Positions 52,468 through 54,054 of a stretch of DNA of 54,054 nt are shown here, in pieces. Numbering within the stretch: the first letter of the stretch is position 1; every line of letters begins with the position of its first letter. Source of the DNA: Anaerolineae bacterium (lineage in GTDB: Bacteria > Chloroflexota > Anaerolineae > Anaerolineales > Villigracilaceae); NCBI GenBank assembly GCA_003130845.1, contig QEXW01000001.1, forward strand, positions 1-54,054, in the 5' to 3' direction. Made by a program: the position numbers and the translations under genes. The notes under the pieces are model-generated. The model saw nothing but the letters and a program-made list of their open reading frames with translations, was not told the origin of the DNA and did not search any database.

Positions 52468-53529
52468 CTAAAATTGCTCAAGAAAACGCACATCGTTATT
52501 CCAGAAATAGCGGATGTCATTGATTTTGTGGCGCAGCATTAACTGACGCTCTGGCCCCATGCCAAAGGCAAAGCCAGTATAGCGCGCCGGGTCATAGCCG
52601 CCGTTCTGTAAAACAAGTGGATGAACCATGCCACATCCCAAAATTTCAAGCCAACCCGACTTCTTACACACCGAACAACCCTTACCCCCACACACAAAGC
52701 ACTCTATATCCATTTCTGCGCTTGGCTCAGTGAATGGAAAGTGATCGGCACGGAAACGCACTTTCACATTGCGCCCAAACATCCGCCGTACAAACTCAGA
52801 AAGCGTGCCCTTCAAATCAGCAAACGTAATGTTCTGCCCAACAACCAACCCCTCTACCTGATGAAATTGCACTTCAGAACGAGCAGTAATCTGCTCAAAC
52901 CGATAACACATCCCAGGCAGCGCAATACGGATAGGGGGTGGATTTTGTGGGTTCTGCGCCGAAAATTCACGCATCGCGCGAATCTGCCCTGGCGAAGTGT
53001 GCGTACGAAGAACAAGTCGCCGGGCTTCATCCGTTTCACCGGTTTCGATGTAGAAAGTATCCTGCATTTCACGCGCCGGATGATGGGGAGGAATGTTCAA
53101 AAGTTGAAAATTATACTCATCCGTTTCAACATCACGCGCAGTATATACCTGAAACCCCATCTCGGCCAAAATCGAAAGAATGCGCCGCAGATTTTGCACC
53201 GCCGGATGCAATCGCCCACGCCGCACGGGTCGGCCTGGCAAAGTGACATCCAAGCGTTCCGCAGCCAGCGAACGCGCCAGCGCCATTTGCTTGAGAGATT
53301 CTTTCTTTTCCGCAAACGCAGATTCGAGTGCAGCCTTCACCTGATTAGCACGCTGACCAACGAGCGGACGCTCTTCTTTGGGTAAACTGCCCAACTGACT
53401 AAACACATTCATCACCGGCGAGGAGCGGCCAATGTTCGCTACGCGCCAGGCCTCCAGCGCTGCTTCATCTTCGATGTGCGAAAGCGCCTCCAGCGCTTCT
53501 TTTTCAATTTGTGCTAACGTTTCGAGCAT
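52468..53529 (-). CDS. pheS: Phenylalanyl-tRNA synthetase alpha subunit
   Basis: 353 residues. Class II motifs are visible: HPAREMQDTFYI, motif 2 CYRFEQITARSEVQFHQVEGLVV, and motif 3 GFAFGMGPERQLML. The N-terminal coiled coil (about 1-80) binds tRNA. First gene of pheST; its leader is a T-box, so expression follows the charging state of tRNA-Phe. Confidence 0.97.
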   Translation of the reverse strand: MLETLAQIEKEALEALSHIEDEAALEAWRVANIGRSSPVMNVFSQLGSLPKEERPLVGQRANQVKAALESAFAEKKESLKQMALARSLAAERLDVTLPGRPVRRGRLHPAVQNLRRILSILAEMGFQVYTARDVETDEYNFQLLNIPPHHPAREMQDTFYIETGETDEARRLVLRTHTSPGQIRAMREFSAQNPQNPPPIRIALPGMCYRFEQITARSEVQFHQVEGLVVGQNITFADLKGTLSEFVRRMFGRNVKVRFRADHFPFTEPSAEMDIECFVCGGKGCSVCKKSGWLEILGCGMVHPLVLQNGGYDPARYTGFAFGMGPERQLMLRHKINDIRYFWNNDVRFLEQF

Positions 53530-53606
53530 GAAAACCTCCGAAGTACAGAATTCATCATTGGCGGTTGGTCATTCGTCTGGCTCGAAGCGAATTCCCCAAT
53601 CCCAAT

Positions 53607-53639
53607 AAAAACCCTCCCGCCCGGCTTGGGACGAGAGGG
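53607..53639 (-). terminator. T-box-controlled terminator
   Basis: Eleven-base-pair helix (three G-U pairs) between 53629-53639 and 53612-53622 followed by TTTTT. It is in competition with the antiterminator formed by the T-box sequence. Confidence 0.85.
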
Positions 53640-53908
53640 AGAGTCTCGCGGTACCACCCAAATTGACAACCCGAAAGGGCGTCCACTTATGCGCCGACCA
53701 TCATCGGCTTCCCCTATAACGTAGGGGACACGGCTCTGACTACTGGTAGAGCAAAAAGCGGTTGCTCTCCGTTCCCCAGAGCGGCTCGCGGGGGAACTTC
53801 AACTGGGTGGGGTTGAGCGCAGATTTCAGCCCGGCGTCTGCACTTCTCTGGCAACCCACCGCCAGCCTACTTTCCCCGGTCCGTGCCGTTGGAAAGGCTC
53901 GCCTGTTA
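53607..53908 (-). promoter_or_regulatory. T-box riboswitch of pheST, Phe-specific
   Basis: The T-box sequence GGGTGGTACCGCG is present (53647-53659 region), with the UGGU that pairs with the tRNA acceptor end (discriminator A, as for tRNA-Phe). In stem I, AGTA faces GAAGTTC, and the specifier triplet TTC (53794-53796) encodes Phe. The terminator is arms CCCTCTCGTCC and GGGCGGGAGGG with a T run (53607-53639). Uncharged tRNA-Phe should bind, prevent this terminator and switch pheST on. Confidence 0.93.
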
Positions 53909-53914
53909 GCGATA

Positions 53915-53942
53915 ATTATCGCCAAAAAGGGAAGGCTGTCAA
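53915..53942 (-). promoter_or_regulatory. Promoter of pheST
   Basis: On the minus strand TTGACA (53937-53942) and GATAAT (53915-53920) with a 16-base spacer, the same spacing as the speD promoter. Predicted start near 53908, at the base of the T-box. Confidence 0.65.
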
Positions 53943-53980
53943 GGTCAAAAAAACTCCCTCGACTTTGGCCTTTTCGTTTT
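53941..53980 (+). terminator. Possible plus-strand terminator
   Basis: Arms AAGGTCAAA (53941-53949) and TTTGGCCTT (53964-53972) with one G-U pair, then TTCGTTTT. It would stop plus-strand transcription entering the right-hand gene, or simply be a chance hairpin overlapping the pheST promoter. Confidence 0.3.
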
Positions 53981-53994
53981 GGGTCTTGAAAAGT

Positions 53995-54049
53995 GAAAGC
54001 CTTCTGAATAGAGTGTAGTTGCGAAACAAAACTCTGTCAGGAGGCTTTC
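53995..54049 (+). promoter_or_regulatory. Hairpin covering a ribosome-binding site
   Basis: GAAAGCCTTCTGA (53995-54007) pairs with TCAGGAGGCTTTC (54037-54049) with one mismatch, and AGAGT (54010-54014) with ACTCT (54031-54035) extends it. AGGAGG (54039-54044) is inside the 3' arm and the ATG is the next base after it, so a fold in the RNA would hide the translation start. Confidence 0.6.
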
Positions 54050-54054
54050 ATGAT
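54050..54054 (+). CDS. Start of a gene cut by the window end
   Basis: ATG at 54050 with AGGAGG six bases upstream. Only one codon and two bases are visible, so the product is unknown. A mobile-element transposase is possible because the start is preceded by an inverted repeat, but nothing in the window proves it. Confidence 0.45.

Noticed and set aside
52621-53385. Plus-strand frame antisense to pheS
   Set aside because: Covers a highly conserved synthetase gene on the other strand; no domain or start signal.
53941-54054. Insertion-sequence end at the right border
   Set aside because: An inverted repeat is seen, but it is a hairpin around a start codon rather than an element end with target-site duplication. 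The next sequence is missing, so it is kept only as a possibility.

Overview
The window reads as a bacterial chromosome segment, most likely from an Anaerolineae-type member of the Chloroflexota. That placement is an inference. It rests on gene content: a TIGR03617-type F420-dependent oxidoreductase, the SCO1664/DUF3090 pair shared by Actinobacteria and Chloroflexi, a fused alpha-beta E1 dehydrogenase, DUF4349 and DUF4126 proteins, several PT-rich exported proteins, a short bacterial SRP RNA and a T-box ahead of pheST. No phage, insertion sequence, tRNA, rRNA or CRISPR array is visible, except that an unidentified gene may begin in the last five bases.

Layout. 1-1.7 kb: two minus-strand exported proteins lie between two copies of an 81-bp promoter/operator module. 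1.7-5.1 kb: a DUF4349 lipoprotein, homoserine dehydrogenase, and SCO1664 plus DUF3090. 5.2-11 kb: a membrane GAF-GAF-GGDEF protein, an acyl-CoA mutase large subunit with isobutyryl-CoA mutase signature residues, an LLM oxidoreductase, DUF4126 and a tiny membrane protein. 11-18.3 kb: DUF402 and an orphan ABC ATPase, E2 and fused E1 of a 2-oxoacid dehydrogenase, a DDAH-like hydrolase and an AstE/AspA-like metallohydrolase. 18.6-22.7 kb: a ParB-like/UspA fusion, DUF2892, a membrane WD40 protein, a PT-rich anchored protein and an orphan receiver.

22.8-34.0 kb is one uninterrupted reading frame of 3,731 residues. It encodes an exported giant built of about fourteen DUF11-type modules and six SdrD-B-type modules. 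It ends in LPATGF followed directly by a complete sortase domain with its His, Cys and Arg. This fusion of a sorting-signal-bearing surface protein to its own sortase is the most striking item in the window. It has a structured 5' leader, and the SRP RNA gene lies next to it in the opposite orientation.

34.4-36.3 kb: a tandem-duplicated pair of membrane-anchored proteins and a third exported protein. 36.3-48.7 kb: mostly housekeeping genes, namely a HisN-like phosphatase, alanine racemase, DegV, NAD synthetase with a separate nitrilase partner, speD-speE, uvrC, a receiver, prfA, a GT39-like membrane protein and prmC. 48.8-54 kb: tsaD, then pheS-pheT behind a Phe-specific T-box leader. A long hairpin that covers the ribosome-binding site of the next plus-strand start closes the window.

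Two themes run across genes. First, several plus-strand genes have a -10 box only 7-12 bases from the start codon, so leaderless or near-leaderless transcripts look common. Second, the E1/E2 dehydrogenase and the isobutyryl-CoA mutase-like enzyme could act in sequence on valine-derived carbon; this is inference only.
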